From: Cognataquiflexum rubidum
GTDB lineage: Bacteria; Bacteroidota; Bacteroidia; Cytophagales; Cyclobacteriaceae
Reading direction: 5' to 3'
Length of the DNA: 64,000 nt
Assembly (NCBI RefSeq): GCF_022538115.1
Contig: NZ_JAKZAL010000010.1
Coordinates: 1 to 64,000 of the forward strand
Shown piece by piece: positions 51,875 through 60,950 of this stretch. The translations under genes and the position numbers were made by a program. The stretch's first letter is position 1. Every line of letters starts with the position of its first letter. The notes beneath the pieces are model-generated. The model was not told where the DNA came from. It was given only the letters and a program-made list of their open reading frames with translations, and did no database searches.

Positions 51875-53305
51875 ATGAGAAACGACCTGAACAGAAGGGA
51901 CTTTTTGAAAAAAACAAGCGCTGCCGCCATCGCCGCCATGGCTGCCGGTGCTCCTTTTGCAGGTTTGATGTCTTCTTGTAATTCCAAAATCTCCATTCCC
52001 GCGACTGCGGACACGGTCATATTGCTATTTATGGCAGGAGGGATGGCCCACACCGAAACCTTTGATCCCAAGAAACATACGCCATTCCGAAAAGGCATGC
52101 AATCCAGCGAAGTGCTGAGTACCTTCCCTTCCGTTCCAACTGTTTTGGACGGTATCCATTTTTCAGAAGGACTGGAATCAATCGGAAAAATCATGGACAA
52201 AGGTACCCTGATTCGCTCCTATGTTGCTGCAGACCTCGGGCATATCCTGCATACACGCCACCAATACCATTGGCATACCTGCTACGAACCGCCGCAATCG
52301 GTGGTCGTGCCACACCTCGGGTCATGGATTGCCAAAGAGTTGGGTCCGCTCAATCCTGTCATTCCTCCATTTATCAATATCGGTCAAAGGTTTACTGTCG
52401 GGGAAGGAGAAGAGTTGAAAGCATTTCACAGTGCGGGATTTCTTGGAAGTGAGTTTGGTCCTTTTCTCATACCTGATCCCACTTCCGGCTTGGAAAGCGT
52501 CAGGCCCCCGGTGGGAATGTCTACCAATAGGTTTGAGTCCCGAAACCAACTCTATGAAAACCTGATCAAAGAAAGTGCGATGGGGGAATTTGGCAGTGAT
52601 TACCAAAAGGAATCCCTCAAAAGATCCATGGAACAAGCCTACATGCTCTTGAATTCTCCCGAGGCCAAAGCTTTTGACCTAACTCAGGAACCCAAGGAAA
52701 GTTACGACAAATACAACAATGGAAAATTTGGATTGGGTTGCCTTTTGGCAAAAAGACTGGTCGATCAGGGAGCGAGATTTATCAGTGTGACGACTGAATA
52801 CGAACCATTTTTCGGTTGGGATACCCATGACAATGGCCATACCCGATTGAAGGACATGAAGAAAATGATTGATGCCCCGATAGCCCAATTGATCAAAGAT
52901 CTGGATGAAAGCGGCAGGTTGGAACGCACGATGGTAATCGTTGCGAGTGAATTCAGCAGGGATATGCTTACAGAAGGCAGACCCGACCTAAAAGTATTGG
53001 ATCAGGTTGAAGTTCCCGAAATCATCGAAGATATGAATAACTACGGCATGCACCGACATTTCACAGATGGATGCTCGGTGTTGATGTTTGGCGGAGGAAT
53101 CAAAAGAGGTCATGTATTTGGTAAAACTGCCGATGAGCGCCCCTGCAAAACCATAGAAAATCCCATCAAAATAAATGACCTCCACCAAACGGTTTACCAT
53201 GCCTTGGGCATTGCTCCGGACACGAATTACATCATCGAGCAGAGACCGTTCTACACCACACCGGACGGACATGGGAAAGCTGAAATGCAACTGCTGAAAG
53301 GGTAA
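51875..53305 (+). CDS. Tat-exported DUF1501 (sulfatase-like fold) protein
   Basis: 476 residues. The twin-arginine signal is RRDFLKK at 7-13, followed by an alanine-rich core and MSSC (Cys35), so it may become a lipoprotein after Tat export. The body is DUF1501, an alkaline phosphatase/sulfatase-like fold: LLFMAGGMAHTETFDPK, ARFISVTTEYEPFFGWDTHDNGH, VIVASEFSRDM, GMHRHFTDGCSVLMFGGGIK. DUF1501 genes are usually partners of DUF1549/DUF1553 cytochromes, as here. Tat export suggests folding, perhaps with a metal, in the cytoplasm. The enzymatic role is not established. Confidence 0.9.
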   Translation: MRNDLNRRDFLKKTSAAAIAAMAAGAPFAGLMSSCNSKISIPATADTVILLFMAGGMAHTETFDPKKHTPFRKGMQSSEVLSTFPSVPTVLDGIHFSEGLESIGKIMDKGTLIRSYVAADLGHILHTRHQYHWHTCYEPPQSVVVPHLGSWIAKELGPLNPVIPPFINIGQRFTVGEGEELKAFHSAGFLGSEFGPFLIPDPTSGLESVRPPVGMSTNRFESRNQLYENLIKESAMGEFGSDYQKESLKRSMEQAYMLLNSPEAKAFDLTQEPKESYDKYNNGKFGLGCLLAKRLVDQGARFISVTTEYEPFFGWDTHDNGHTRLKDMKKMIDAPIAQLIKDLDESGRLERTMVIVASEFSRDMLTEGRPDLKVLDQVEVPEIIEDMNNYGMHRHFTDGCSVLMFGGGIKRGHVFGKTADERPCKTIENPIKINDLHQTVYHALGIAPDTNYIIEQRPFYTTPDGHGKAEMQLLKG

Positions 53306-53444
53306 GTCCAATATAAGACCCCAAAAGTATATCCATGAACGGTTTCACTTGAAAATCTAATTGAGTTAACTTGAAATGAAATTTCTATTACCATAAAACC
53401 CAATCAAACAACCATCAACCGAACAATTTCAATCCAAAAAAAAT

Positions 53445-56099
53445 ATGTCCTACTCCAAATTAACCTTTAAATTCCTGAGCCTTTTCTTGGTCACGGGAAT
53501 TCTCTTTTCCTGCAACAAAGGGACGGAAGAAAGCAAACCCCTACACCCCAAAGTCGCCAAATTAAAGCTGCCTGAAGGCTTCAAAGCTGAACACATTTAC
53601 AGTCCCGGAGAACACGAGCAGGGCTCTTGGGTCGGGATGACTTTTGACGACAAGGGTCGTATGATCGCTACAGACCAATATGGTGCTTTGTACCGCTTGG
53701 AAATCCCGGCGATCGGTTCTGACTCTTTGGCTCCTAAAGTGGAAAAACTGAAAATAGGCACCGGACCAGAGGACAAAATCGGGATGGGTTTTGCACAGGG
53801 TGTTCTTTTTGCCTTTAATAGCCTCTATGTCACCGTCAACCACAATGCGAATGAGGAATTTGAAAAAGGAACAGGACTTTATAGACTCCAGGATCTGGAT
53901 GGTGATGACCAATACGAGCAAATTACGCTGCTAAAATCGCTTCAGGGCGAACCAGGAGAACATGGTCCGCACAGCATGATTTTGTCACCTGACAAGAAGT
54001 CGATATTTATTGTAGCAGGAAACCATGTGGATGTACCTGAAATGAATGCCTACAGAATCCCAAAGGTTTGGAATGAAGACAATGTATTTCCTGTGATCAA
54101 AGATCCCCGTGGACATGCCAACAGCAGAATGGCACCCGGAGGATGGATTGCTCAAATCGATCCTGAAGGGAAAAATTGGGAGCTCTTCAGCGTGGGTTTC
54201 AGAAATGCCTACGACATTGCTTTCAATGAATCCGGAGAATTGTTTACCTATGATTCGGACATGGAATGGGACTTTGGAATGCCTTGGTACAGACCCACCC
54301 GAATCTGCCATGTGACGAGCGGAAGTGAGTTTGGCTGGAGAACAGGCAACCAAAAATGGTCTCCAAATTATCCTGACAACTTGCCCGCTACATTGAACAT
54401 CGGACAAGGTTCTCCCACCAACGTGATGTTTGGAACGGGTTCAAAATTCCCTGAGAAATACCAAAAAGCACTGTATACTTTTGATTGGAGTTTTGGGATT
54501 ATTTATGCCGTTACGTTGACGCCATCAGGCGCTACCTATTCTGCTTCAGCCGAGGAATTTATTTCAGGTTCTCCGCTGGCACTGACCGACGGAGCAATCG
54601 GTCCTGACGGAGCGATGTATTTTATGACGGGAGGAAGAAGGTTGGAGTCTGATGTGTACCGGTTGTATTACGCGGGAGATGAAGAAACCGAAGTAAGCAG
54701 CTCATCAGCTGAAGTTCCTGAAGCCTTTCAAACAAGAAGAAAACTGGAAGAATTCCACACCGGCGGACCCAAAGCGGGTGCTGTGGATTTTGTCTGGCCT
54801 TACCTGAAGGATGAGGACAGGTTTATCCAATATGCGGCAAGGGTCGCTTTGGAACACCAACCCATCAGTGAATGGAAAGACAAAGCTTTGGCTGAAAAAG
54901 ATCCAAAAATCCTTACCCAAACCATGATTGCCATGGCAAGACATGCTGACAAATCCCAGCAGCCACAGATGCTTCAGGCGTTGATGGGTGTAGATTATGG
55001 AAGTCTGAGCAATACCGATAAGCAAAACCTGATCCGTGCTTTTGAACTGACGCTGTTCAGACAGGGCGTCCCTGCCGGAGATTTAAATTCTCAGCTAGTG
55101 GCTTATCTGAATCCTAATTTCCCTTCAAATGACAATCACCTTGACAGGGCCTTGAGTAAAGTCTTGGTCTACATCGATGCACCTGATGCCGTTTCAAAAA
55201 GCATTGCTTTGTTGAAAACCGCCAAAGACGATGCGGATTATCAGAAGACATTTACTTCTTCTTCGGATTTGATCTTGAGAAATCCCCAATACGGATTGGA
55301 CATCGCAGAGATGCTCTCAAGTGTCCCTCCTGCCCAACAATCTTATTTGGCTACGGTTTTGGGAAATGCCAAAGCCGGATGGACACCGGAATTGCGTGAA
55401 GAATATTTCACCTGGATCCACGATGCCTTTCAATACAAAGGAGGCGTAAGCTACGTTGGATTTGTGGACAGGGCCAGAAAAATGGCTTTGACACATGTGC
55501 CCAAATCTGATTTTGAGAAATACAATGAAATGTCCGGGGCATCCTTGCTTACCGGGAGTGGCAATGACCTTATTGTCAGCGATGTGCAGCCTGTCGGTCC
55601 GGGAAAAAGATGGACTGTAGAGGAAGCATTACCGCTTATGGCAGATCTCAAAGGAAGGGATTTGGTCAAAGGAAAAGCCATGTACGCCGCTACTTTATGT
55701 CAATCCTGCCACACGATGAAGGGTGAAGGAGGAATTATCGGTCCCGATCTCACACAGTTGGGAACGAGGTTTTCAGCAAAAGACATCCTAGATGCGACCA
55801 TCAATCCAAACAATACCATATCCGACCAATATGCAGCTACCATTTTCTATATAGCTGACGGAAGTTCGGTTTTGGGTAAACTGACCGATGAGGATGCGGA
55901 CAAATATTTCATTTCCCAAAACCCATTTGCTCCGGATATGATCAGGGAGATCGCCAAAAAAGATGTGAAGAGTAAGAAACTTTCCGATATCTCAGTCATG
56001 ATGCCGGGGATGATCAACAGGCTCAATGAGGAAGAGTTGAAAGACTTGATGGCTTACCTGATCTCAGGCGGGAATGCCGACCATGAGGTTTATAAATAA
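53445..56099 (+). CDS. Cytochrome c lipoprotein with propeller (PVC-type heme-binding protein)
   Basis: 884 residues; lipobox ILFSC (Cys23). A propeller spans about 35-410 (SWVGMTFDDKGRMIATDQYGALYRL, IVAGNHVDVPEM, FTYDSDMEWDFGMPWYRP, TDGAIGPDGAMYFMTGG). A helical HEAT-like region follows, then a C-terminal cytochrome domain with CQSCHTMKGEGGIIGPDL (Cys752, Cys755, His756) and a distal Met near 852. It is the third protein of this type in the cluster and follows the DUF1501 gene after 139 nt. Proposed role: oxidation of sugars outside the cytoplasm, with electrons passed to the respiratory chain. Confidence 0.9.
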   Translation: MSYSKLTFKFLSLFLVTGILFSCNKGTEESKPLHPKVAKLKLPEGFKAEHIYSPGEHEQGSWVGMTFDDKGRMIATDQYGALYRLEIPAIGSDSLAPKVEKLKIGTGPEDKIGMGFAQGVLFAFNSLYVTVNHNANEEFEKGTGLYRLQDLDGDDQYEQITLLKSLQGEPGEHGPHSMILSPDKKSIFIVAGNHVDVPEMNAYRIPKVWNEDNVFPVIKDPRGHANSRMAPGGWIAQIDPEGKNWELFSVGFRNAYDIAFNESGELFTYDSDMEWDFGMPWYRPTRICHVTSGSEFGWRTGNQKWSPNYPDNLPATLNIGQGSPTNVMFGTGSKFPEKYQKALYTFDWSFGIIYAVTLTPSGATYSASAEEFISGSPLALTDGAIGPDGAMYFMTGGRRLESDVYRLYYAGDEETEVSSSSAEVPEAFQTRRKLEEFHTGGPKAGAVDFVWPYLKDEDRFIQYAARVALEHQPISEWKDKALAEKDPKILTQTMIAMARHADKSQQPQMLQALMGVDYGSLSNTDKQNLIRAFELTLFRQGVPAGDLNSQLVAYLNPNFPSNDNHLDRALSKVLVYIDAPDAVSKSIALLKTAKDDADYQKTFTSSSDLILRNPQYGLDIAEMLSSVPPAQQSYLATVLGNAKAGWTPELREEYFTWIHDAFQYKGGVSYVGFVDRARKMALTHVPKSDFEKYNEMSGASLLTGSGNDLIVSDVQPVGPGKRWTVEEALPLMADLKGRDLVKGKAMYAATLCQSCHTMKGEGGIIGPDLTQLGTRFSAKDILDATINPNNTISDQYAATIFYIADGSSVLGKLTDEDADKYFISQNPFAPDMIREIAKKDVKSKKLSDISVMMPGMINRLNEEELKDLMAYLISGGNADHEVYK

Positions 56100-56134
56100 C
56101 AAGTGATATTTTCCATATTTAATCTAAAAACCAA

Positions 56135-56950
56135 ATGAAAAAGTCAGCCTTTTGGCAAAATACTTTTCCAGTGATGACCCTTGTTATTATCGGGTTGGCA
56201 GGATGCAACAATCCTGCCCACAATACCGAAATGAAAAGCGGGGAAACGGGTATGGTCCCGCCAACTACAGCTCCTGAACCTACCGGTTTTGTCTCCATCT
56301 TTGATGGAAAAAGTCTCTCAGGATGGGAAGGCGATTCGACTTATTGGCGGGTAGAGGACGGTAATATTGTAGGTGAAATTACGCCTGAGACCATTCTTGA
56401 CGCAAATTCCTTTTTGATTTGGCAAGGCGGTGAACCGTCGGATTTTGAACTCAAACTTGAGGTCAATATCACCAAGGAAGGCAATTCCGGTATCAATTAC
56501 CGGAGCGAAAGATTCACAGAGCTTCCTTTTGCATTGCGCGGCTATCAGTCAGATATTGATGGCAATAATGCTTACACCGGTCAAAACTACGAAGAAAGAA
56601 AGCGCACCACTTTGGCATACATCGGGCAGAAAACCACCATCGATGTCCAAACTCCGGCAGGTGAGTTAAGGGATAACATTGAAAGAAATGCTTGGAAAGG
56701 CCTTCGCGTTACCGAAGAATTGGGAGATGCGGATTCCCTGAGGACATTGATCAAAAGCGGAGATTGGAATATGATCCACCTTGTGGTCCAAGGTAATGTA
56801 ATGAAACACTTTGTCAATGGCGTATTGATCAGTGAAGTGGTAGATGAAGATACAGTCAATAGAAGTATGAAGGGGCTTTTGGGAATTCAGGTCCATGTCG
56901 GTCCTCCGATGCAGGTCAAATTCCGGAATATCCAATTGAAGGAGCTTTAA
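56135..56950 (+). CDS. DUF1080 (3-keto-disaccharide hydrolase domain) lipoprotein
   Basis: 271 residues; lipobox GLAGC (Cys24). The DUF1080 concanavalin-like domain is clear: FVSIFDGKSLSGWEGDSTYWRVEDGNIVGE, NSFLIWQGG, FELKLEV, NSGINYRSER, and the ending GLLGIQVHVGPPMQVKFRNIQLKEL. The Pfam domain is named for hydrolysis of 3-keto-disaccharides. Placed 35 nt after a cytochrome-propeller gene, it could cleave glycosides first oxidised at C3 by the neighbouring oxidoreductases. That chain of events is inferred from context. Confidence 0.9.
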   Translation: MKKSAFWQNTFPVMTLVIIGLAGCNNPAHNTEMKSGETGMVPPTTAPEPTGFVSIFDGKSLSGWEGDSTYWRVEDGNIVGEITPETILDANSFLIWQGGEPSDFELKLEVNITKEGNSGINYRSERFTELPFALRGYQSDIDGNNAYTGQNYEERKRTTLAYIGQKTTIDVQTPAGELRDNIERNAWKGLRVTEELGDADSLRTLIKSGDWNMIHLVVQGNVMKHFVNGVLISEVVDEDTVNRSMKGLLGIQVHVGPPMQVKFRNIQLKEL

Positions 56951-57003
56951 GTTTCATAGTCATCCGCTTCTTTAAAAGAAACCCAATATTTCTCTTCAGA
57001 CAG

Positions 57004-57056
57004 GACGGAAGACGGAAGTCGGAATCCCGATGGCTATCGGGACGATGTACCGGACA
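57004..57056 (+). repeat. GACGGAA-type heptamer repeat, copy 2, with hairpin insert
   Basis: GACGGAA twice, then GTCGGAA, then a TCCCGAT...ATCGGGA hairpin, then GATGTACCGGACATTT. Copy 1 at 15377 has GACCGATGTACCGGATATTT directly, so this copy carries extra sequence. Confidence 0.75.
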
Positions 57057-57120
57057 TTTTGGTCTTCTGCCATGATTTAAGCTGATTTATCATTTTACTT
57101 GCATGATTTTTATAAAATTA

Positions 57121-57158
57121 AAAAAGGTCCAATATGATAAAACATGTTGGACCTTTTT
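57121..57158. terminator. Bidirectional terminator between converging genes
   Basis: A 12-bp perfect stem (AAAAAGGTCCAA / TTGGACCTTTTT) with a 14-nt loop has A/T runs on both sides. It sits between the DUF1080 gene and the NIPSNAP gene. Confidence 0.85.
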
Positions 57159-57177
57159 ATTTCACCACTATCAAATT

Positions 57178-57963
57178 CTAAATGTCCGAATACTCTGTCG
57201 GATAAAGCAGTCGGGTATCATTTTTGGAAACCGTATTTTGGTATTCCTCCATCACTTTCATCCTGTCCCAATCAGGGTCTGATCCAAAGGCTTTCCATTT
57301 TGCATCCCTTGATTCTATGTTGGGAAATGTTGTCATGTACATCAAATTCGGCATTTGGGCACCTGCCAATGTCTCAGCAAAAAAAACAGGATTGAAATCT
57401 AATTTTAGGAAAATGTCAATTTCTCCCTCATTGAACATTTTTACTTTCTGTCTATACAATCTTTCTGTGGCGGCCTCATAACTTCTCAATTCATATATTC
57501 TGTCTTTCTTAGGCCCCACCACCTTTGATTCAGTAAATCTTGGCGCTCCAGAAAAAGCCTGCAACAGCGAAGTTTCCATTCTTTTGTAAGGTGGATTATT
57601 ATGGGGAGCATTGATGTAGTCTTTCCCTGCTCCAAGGTAAGTTGCATCGCTATCCAATTTGGATTGAAGGCCAACATATTCCTTCATTGACTTGTATGGG
57701 ATCCATATGTAGATTTTTTTGCCAGCATCAGGTTGGCTTGCAATCGGTTTGAAAACCCCGACTTTGTCTATACCATTTCTATGCAAGGCAGGCAGCAAAG
57801 CATTTTGCAAATAATTGTCAATCTGGCTTTCTTGACTTTTGTTTTCGATATGGTAAATCCTCAATTCATAATAATCCCTTTTTTTGCTTTGGGCAGAAAG
57901 ATCCAAAACAATAAAGAAGCAAATGATCCAAAAAAGGACCGGAAGTAATGTTTTGATTTTCAT
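57178..57963 (-). CDS. Exported NIPSNAP family protein
   Basis: 261 residues with a signal peptide (ending DLSAQ). Two NIPSNAP-type ferredoxin-like domains are present: DYYELRIYHIEN...LQNALLPALHRNGIDKVGVF (about 30-140) and RIYELRSYEAATERLYRQKVKMF...NPVFFAETLAGAQMPNLMYMTTF (about 160-255). Exported NIPSNAP proteins are common in Bacteroidota sugar-degradation loci, but their activity is not established. It converges on the cytochrome operon and faces away from the DUF4432 gene. Confidence 0.87.
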   Translation of the reverse strand: MKIKTLLPVLFWIICFFIVLDLSAQSKKRDYYELRIYHIENKSQESQIDNYLQNALLPALHRNGIDKVGVFKPIASQPDAGKKIYIWIPYKSMKEYVGLQSKLDSDATYLGAGKDYINAPHNNPPYKRMETSLLQAFSGAPRFTESKVVGPKKDRIYELRSYEAATERLYRQKVKMFNEGEIDIFLKLDFNPVFFAETLAGAQMPNLMYMTTFPNIESRDAKWKAFGSDPDWDRMKVMEEYQNTVSKNDTRLLYPTEYSDI

Positions 57964-58296
57964 GGGCTTTTAGGTTTATAGCTGTTTGAATGTACTGAAA
58001 TCCCCATTTGGATAAGTAAGTAATTGATGATAAGCAGGAGAATTTTATAAATGGATAAAAATTTATAAAATGACTAAGGTACTTTTTGGTTCATCATTTC
58101 ATCAGGATAAAATCCACAGGATTATCTTGGAATATTCTGGATATCCGGAGTTTTTCTGACGGGAAAAATTTAATGATGGCTTTTTTGAGAGTTTTAAATG
58201 GTTAATTTTAAGGGAGATAAATTTCATGCCTGACAGAACAGGATACTGACAAAGATTTCAGATGATAAATTGAATTTTGAATATCTTACCTGATTT
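57964..58296. other. Divergent intergenic region with no gene found
   Basis: 333 bp between the NIPSNAP gene and the DUF4432 gene, AT-rich. A short direct repeat of TTTATAAA lies near 58048-58073. A possible box TATCTTAC lies just before ATG 58297. Nothing stronger was seen. Confidence 0.45.
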
Positions 58297-59376
58297 ATGA
58301 GCGATTTGAATGAGCTAAAGAAGTCCTTTTGGAAAGACAAAATCTCCAACTTCAAGCAATTGGGTGGGATCGAAACTTCCGTTTTGGACAATGGATTGGG
58401 GAAAGGAGTTCGGATCGCCTGGATCAATACCGGAACAGGCCTGAGATATAAAGTGGTACTTGACAGAGGAATGGACATCGCCGATGCCTTCTTCAATGCA
58501 CACAGCCTTGCTTGGATCAGCCATGCAGGAGTTACTTCTCCCCAACCATTCTCCAATAAAGGGATAGATTGGCTGAGGACATTTGGAGGAGGACTATTGA
58601 CCACTTGCGGTCTATCGCATGTTGGGGGTCCCGAATCTGATGAATCTGGAAATAGAGGATTACATGGAAATGCGAGTAATATCCCGGCAGAAATCACATC
58701 CATCATTCAACCTGATCCACTTAATGGAAACATGGAAATGAGCATTACCGGTATCATCCGGGAGACTACCTGCTTTGGCCCTTCATTGGAAATGAAAAGA
58801 ACCATTTCAGGCGTTTTGGGAGAGCCTGTTATCAAGGTCAGGGATGAAATTTCTAACCATGGAAATACTCCCGCTCCCCACATGTTGCTTTATCATCTGA
58901 ACTGCGGTTGGCCGCTGATTGATGAAGGAACAGATATCGTTTGGGAAGGAAAATGGAATTCAATTGACAACGATCCGAACAACAGGATTTTCAACCCAAA
59001 CAATAACTTCAAAAAATGTCCTGCTCCGATGGATGCCCATGCGGGATTTGGCGAAGATGTAGCCTTTATTAATCCCAAAGCCGATGAAAACGGGAAAAGC
59101 ACCTGCGGATTTGTCAACCGAAAGCTTGGAATCGGACTTTCCCTGACCTTCAATAAGAATCAATTGCCTTGGCTGATCAACTGGCAGCATTGGGGCAAAG
59201 GTGAATATGTGACTGCCCTTGAACCCGCTACCAACCCACCTATCGGGCAAAGCGGTGCAAGGAAAAACGACACTTTGATCCTTTTGGAACCCAAACAAAA
59301 AAGAATCTATGACTTGGAAATAAGGGTTTTGTCAGGAGATAATGTGATTGCAGAATTCACCAATATAAATGAATGA
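58297..59376 (+). CDS. DUF4432 aldose 1-epimerase-like protein
   Basis: 359 residues, cytosolic. It is a galactose mutarotase-like beta-sandwich of the DUF4432 type: VLDRGMDIADAFFNAHSLAWIS, TTCGLSHVGGPESD, GLHGNASNIPAE, and later LLYHLNCGWPLIDEGTDIVW and EYVTALEPATNPPIGQ. The His residues in GLHGN and LYHLN are likely active-site residues. It should handle anomers of a sugar taken up by the pathway. First gene of the run continuing with the cupin, TIM-barrel and dehydrogenase genes. Confidence 0.85.
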   Translation: MSDLNELKKSFWKDKISNFKQLGGIETSVLDNGLGKGVRIAWINTGTGLRYKVVLDRGMDIADAFFNAHSLAWISHAGVTSPQPFSNKGIDWLRTFGGGLLTTCGLSHVGGPESDESGNRGLHGNASNIPAEITSIIQPDPLNGNMEMSITGIIRETTCFGPSLEMKRTISGVLGEPVIKVRDEISNHGNTPAPHMLLYHLNCGWPLIDEGTDIVWEGKWNSIDNDPNNRIFNPNNNFKKCPAPMDAHAGFGEDVAFINPKADENGKSTCGFVNRKLGIGLSLTFNKNQLPWLINWQHWGKGEYVTALEPATNPPIGQSGARKNDTLILLEPKQKRIYDLEIRVLSGDNVIAEFTNINE

Positions 59377-59515
59377 ATATGTATTGAATTTCCGCGAACC
59401 TCAAAGTATAACTGCGCAAATAATATCTATTAATATCCCGTATCAATAAATATCTGAAAGAATAAAAAGATTAAGATTAATAAATTTAGCACCAACCCAA
59501 TAACCAATAACAACA

Positions 59516-60727
59516 ATGAGTTTGGCAAAAAAAGCATTAGACCAAGGAGAAGGAATTCTGAGATTGACCCCGACATGGGTTCCACGTTCTTTTTGTGTTC
59601 CAGGAAGGCGGATCAAACTCCATCCTGACGATTATTACGCACTTGGGGGAGCTCGTGGGGGAATTGATGAACGTTGGTTTTCCTCGACAACTGCTGCCCA
59701 AAACGGACCTTTAACCAGTAAAAATGAAGGACTCAGCCACATCGCCTTTGAAGACGGTGGCAAAACTGAGCTTTTTTTGTTGAAAGATGCCATAGCCGAA
59801 CTCGGTTCCCAAATCATCGGCGATAGGCTTTGGGACAAATACAAATCATGGCCGATGTATTCCAAATTTTTTGACAATATGGGCCCGCTACCCCACCATA
59901 TCCATCCGAGTGATGAATTCGGGGCGCTGACCGGACAAAACGGTAAGCCAGAAGCTTATTATTTTCCACCGCAGGTGAATAACCACGGCGGGGATTTTCC
60001 ATATACTTTCTTCGGAATTGCACCGGGGACATCTAAAGAAACTATCCTTGAGTGTCTGAAAAATTTCAATAAAGGCGACAATAAGATTACCAATTATTCA
60101 CAGGCATTCCGACTACAACCCGGAACAGGTTGGGATGTGCCTCCAGGAATGCTGCATGCACCGGGAAGTTTGTGTACCTATGAACCACAAAAAGCTTCTG
60201 ATATTTTTGCCATGTACCAATCTTTGGTCAATGAAGCCATCATTCCTGACGAACTCCTATGGAATGCCACTCCAAAAGACCGAATCGGAGATTATGAGCT
60301 GCTTTTGGAGATGATCGATTGGGATTTGAATGTCAATCCAAACCTGATGGATAACCACTACATGGAACCAAAGCCTGTGCATGATACTAAGAAAATGCAT
60401 GCTGCAGGATACCATGAATCTTGGATTTGCTATCGCTCCCACGATTACAGTGCCCAAGAGCTGACCGTTTTCCCGGGTCAAACTGTAACCATCACCGACA
60501 ATGCCGCTTACGGCATGATCATGATGCAGGGCCATGGAAAAATGGGGGCTTGGGATATCGAAACCCCAGCCTTGATCCGGTTTGGACAGTTGACCCATGA
60601 CGAATATTTCGTCAGCGAAAAAGCCGCTTTGGCCGGTGTCAAAATCACAAACCATTCAAAGACCGATCCCATTGTCATGTTGAAGCATTTCGGCCCTGAC
60701 AATCCGGATTTGAAACTTAGAAATTGA
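59516..60727 (+). CDS. Cupin-type phosphomannose isomerase-like protein
   Basis: 403 residues, cytosolic. Metal-binding cupin residues are visible in PLPHHIHPSDEFG (His128, His130, Glu134) and in PPGMLHAPGS. It begins with WVPRSFCVPGRRIKLHPDDYY and has a second jelly-roll near the C-terminus (ELTVFPGQTVTITDNAAYG). The arrangement resembles class I mannose-6-phosphate isomerases, suggesting aldose-ketose isomerisation in this sugar operon, but the match is partial. The leader before the ATG is A/C-rich (CCAACCCAATAACCAATAAC). Confidence 0.7.
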   Translation: MSLAKKALDQGEGILRLTPTWVPRSFCVPGRRIKLHPDDYYALGGARGGIDERWFSSTTAAQNGPLTSKNEGLSHIAFEDGGKTELFLLKDAIAELGSQIIGDRLWDKYKSWPMYSKFFDNMGPLPHHIHPSDEFGALTGQNGKPEAYYFPPQVNNHGGDFPYTFFGIAPGTSKETILECLKNFNKGDNKITNYSQAFRLQPGTGWDVPPGMLHAPGSLCTYEPQKASDIFAMYQSLVNEAIIPDELLWNATPKDRIGDYELLLEMIDWDLNVNPNLMDNHYMEPKPVHDTKKMHAAGYHESWICYRSHDYSAQELTVFPGQTVTITDNAAYGMIMMQGHGKMGAWDIETPALIRFGQLTHDEYFVSEKAALAGVKITNHSKTDPIVMLKHFGPDNPDLKLRN

Positions 60728-60734
60728 ATTTTGG

Positions 60735-60817
60735 TTACGTCATTCTGAACCGAAGCTTGCGTAGGTGAAGAATCTCATTTAAAGTGGAGACCCTTCACTA
60801 CGTTCAGGGTGACGTAA
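60735..60817. repeat. Long imperfect hairpin repeat (CATTCTGAA...TTCAGGGTGACGTAA type)
   Basis: The outer arms TTACGTCAttCTGAAC and GTTCAGggTGACGTAA pair at 14 of 16, and an inner stem (GTAGGTGAAGAATCTC / GAGACCCTTCACTACG) extends it. It starts 7 nt after the cupin gene stop. The CATTCTGAAC...GTGAAGAATCTC wording is that of a dispersed repeat seen in many Bacteroidota genomes. Confidence 0.8.
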
Positions 60818-60820
60818 AAA

Positions 60821-60947
60821 AGTATAAGTATCAAGTAAAAAGAGGCAAGATACTAGAGCCTAGAAGCGAGAAAAAGCTAGGATTCCAAGATCAGTTAACC
60901 AGTTAATCAAATAACCATTAAACATCCATTTACAAATAACCAAAACA
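60821..60947 (+). repeat. Heptamer array followed by octamer array before the TIM-barrel gene
   Basis: Nine 7-bp units at 60821-60883 (GTATCAA, GAGGCAA, GAAGCGA type) are followed by 8-bp units from 60892 (CAGTTAAC, CAGTTAAT, CAAATAAC, CATTAAAC). The A/C-rich sequence continues to the ATG at 60951. Confidence 0.78.
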
Positions 60948-60950
60948 ACC

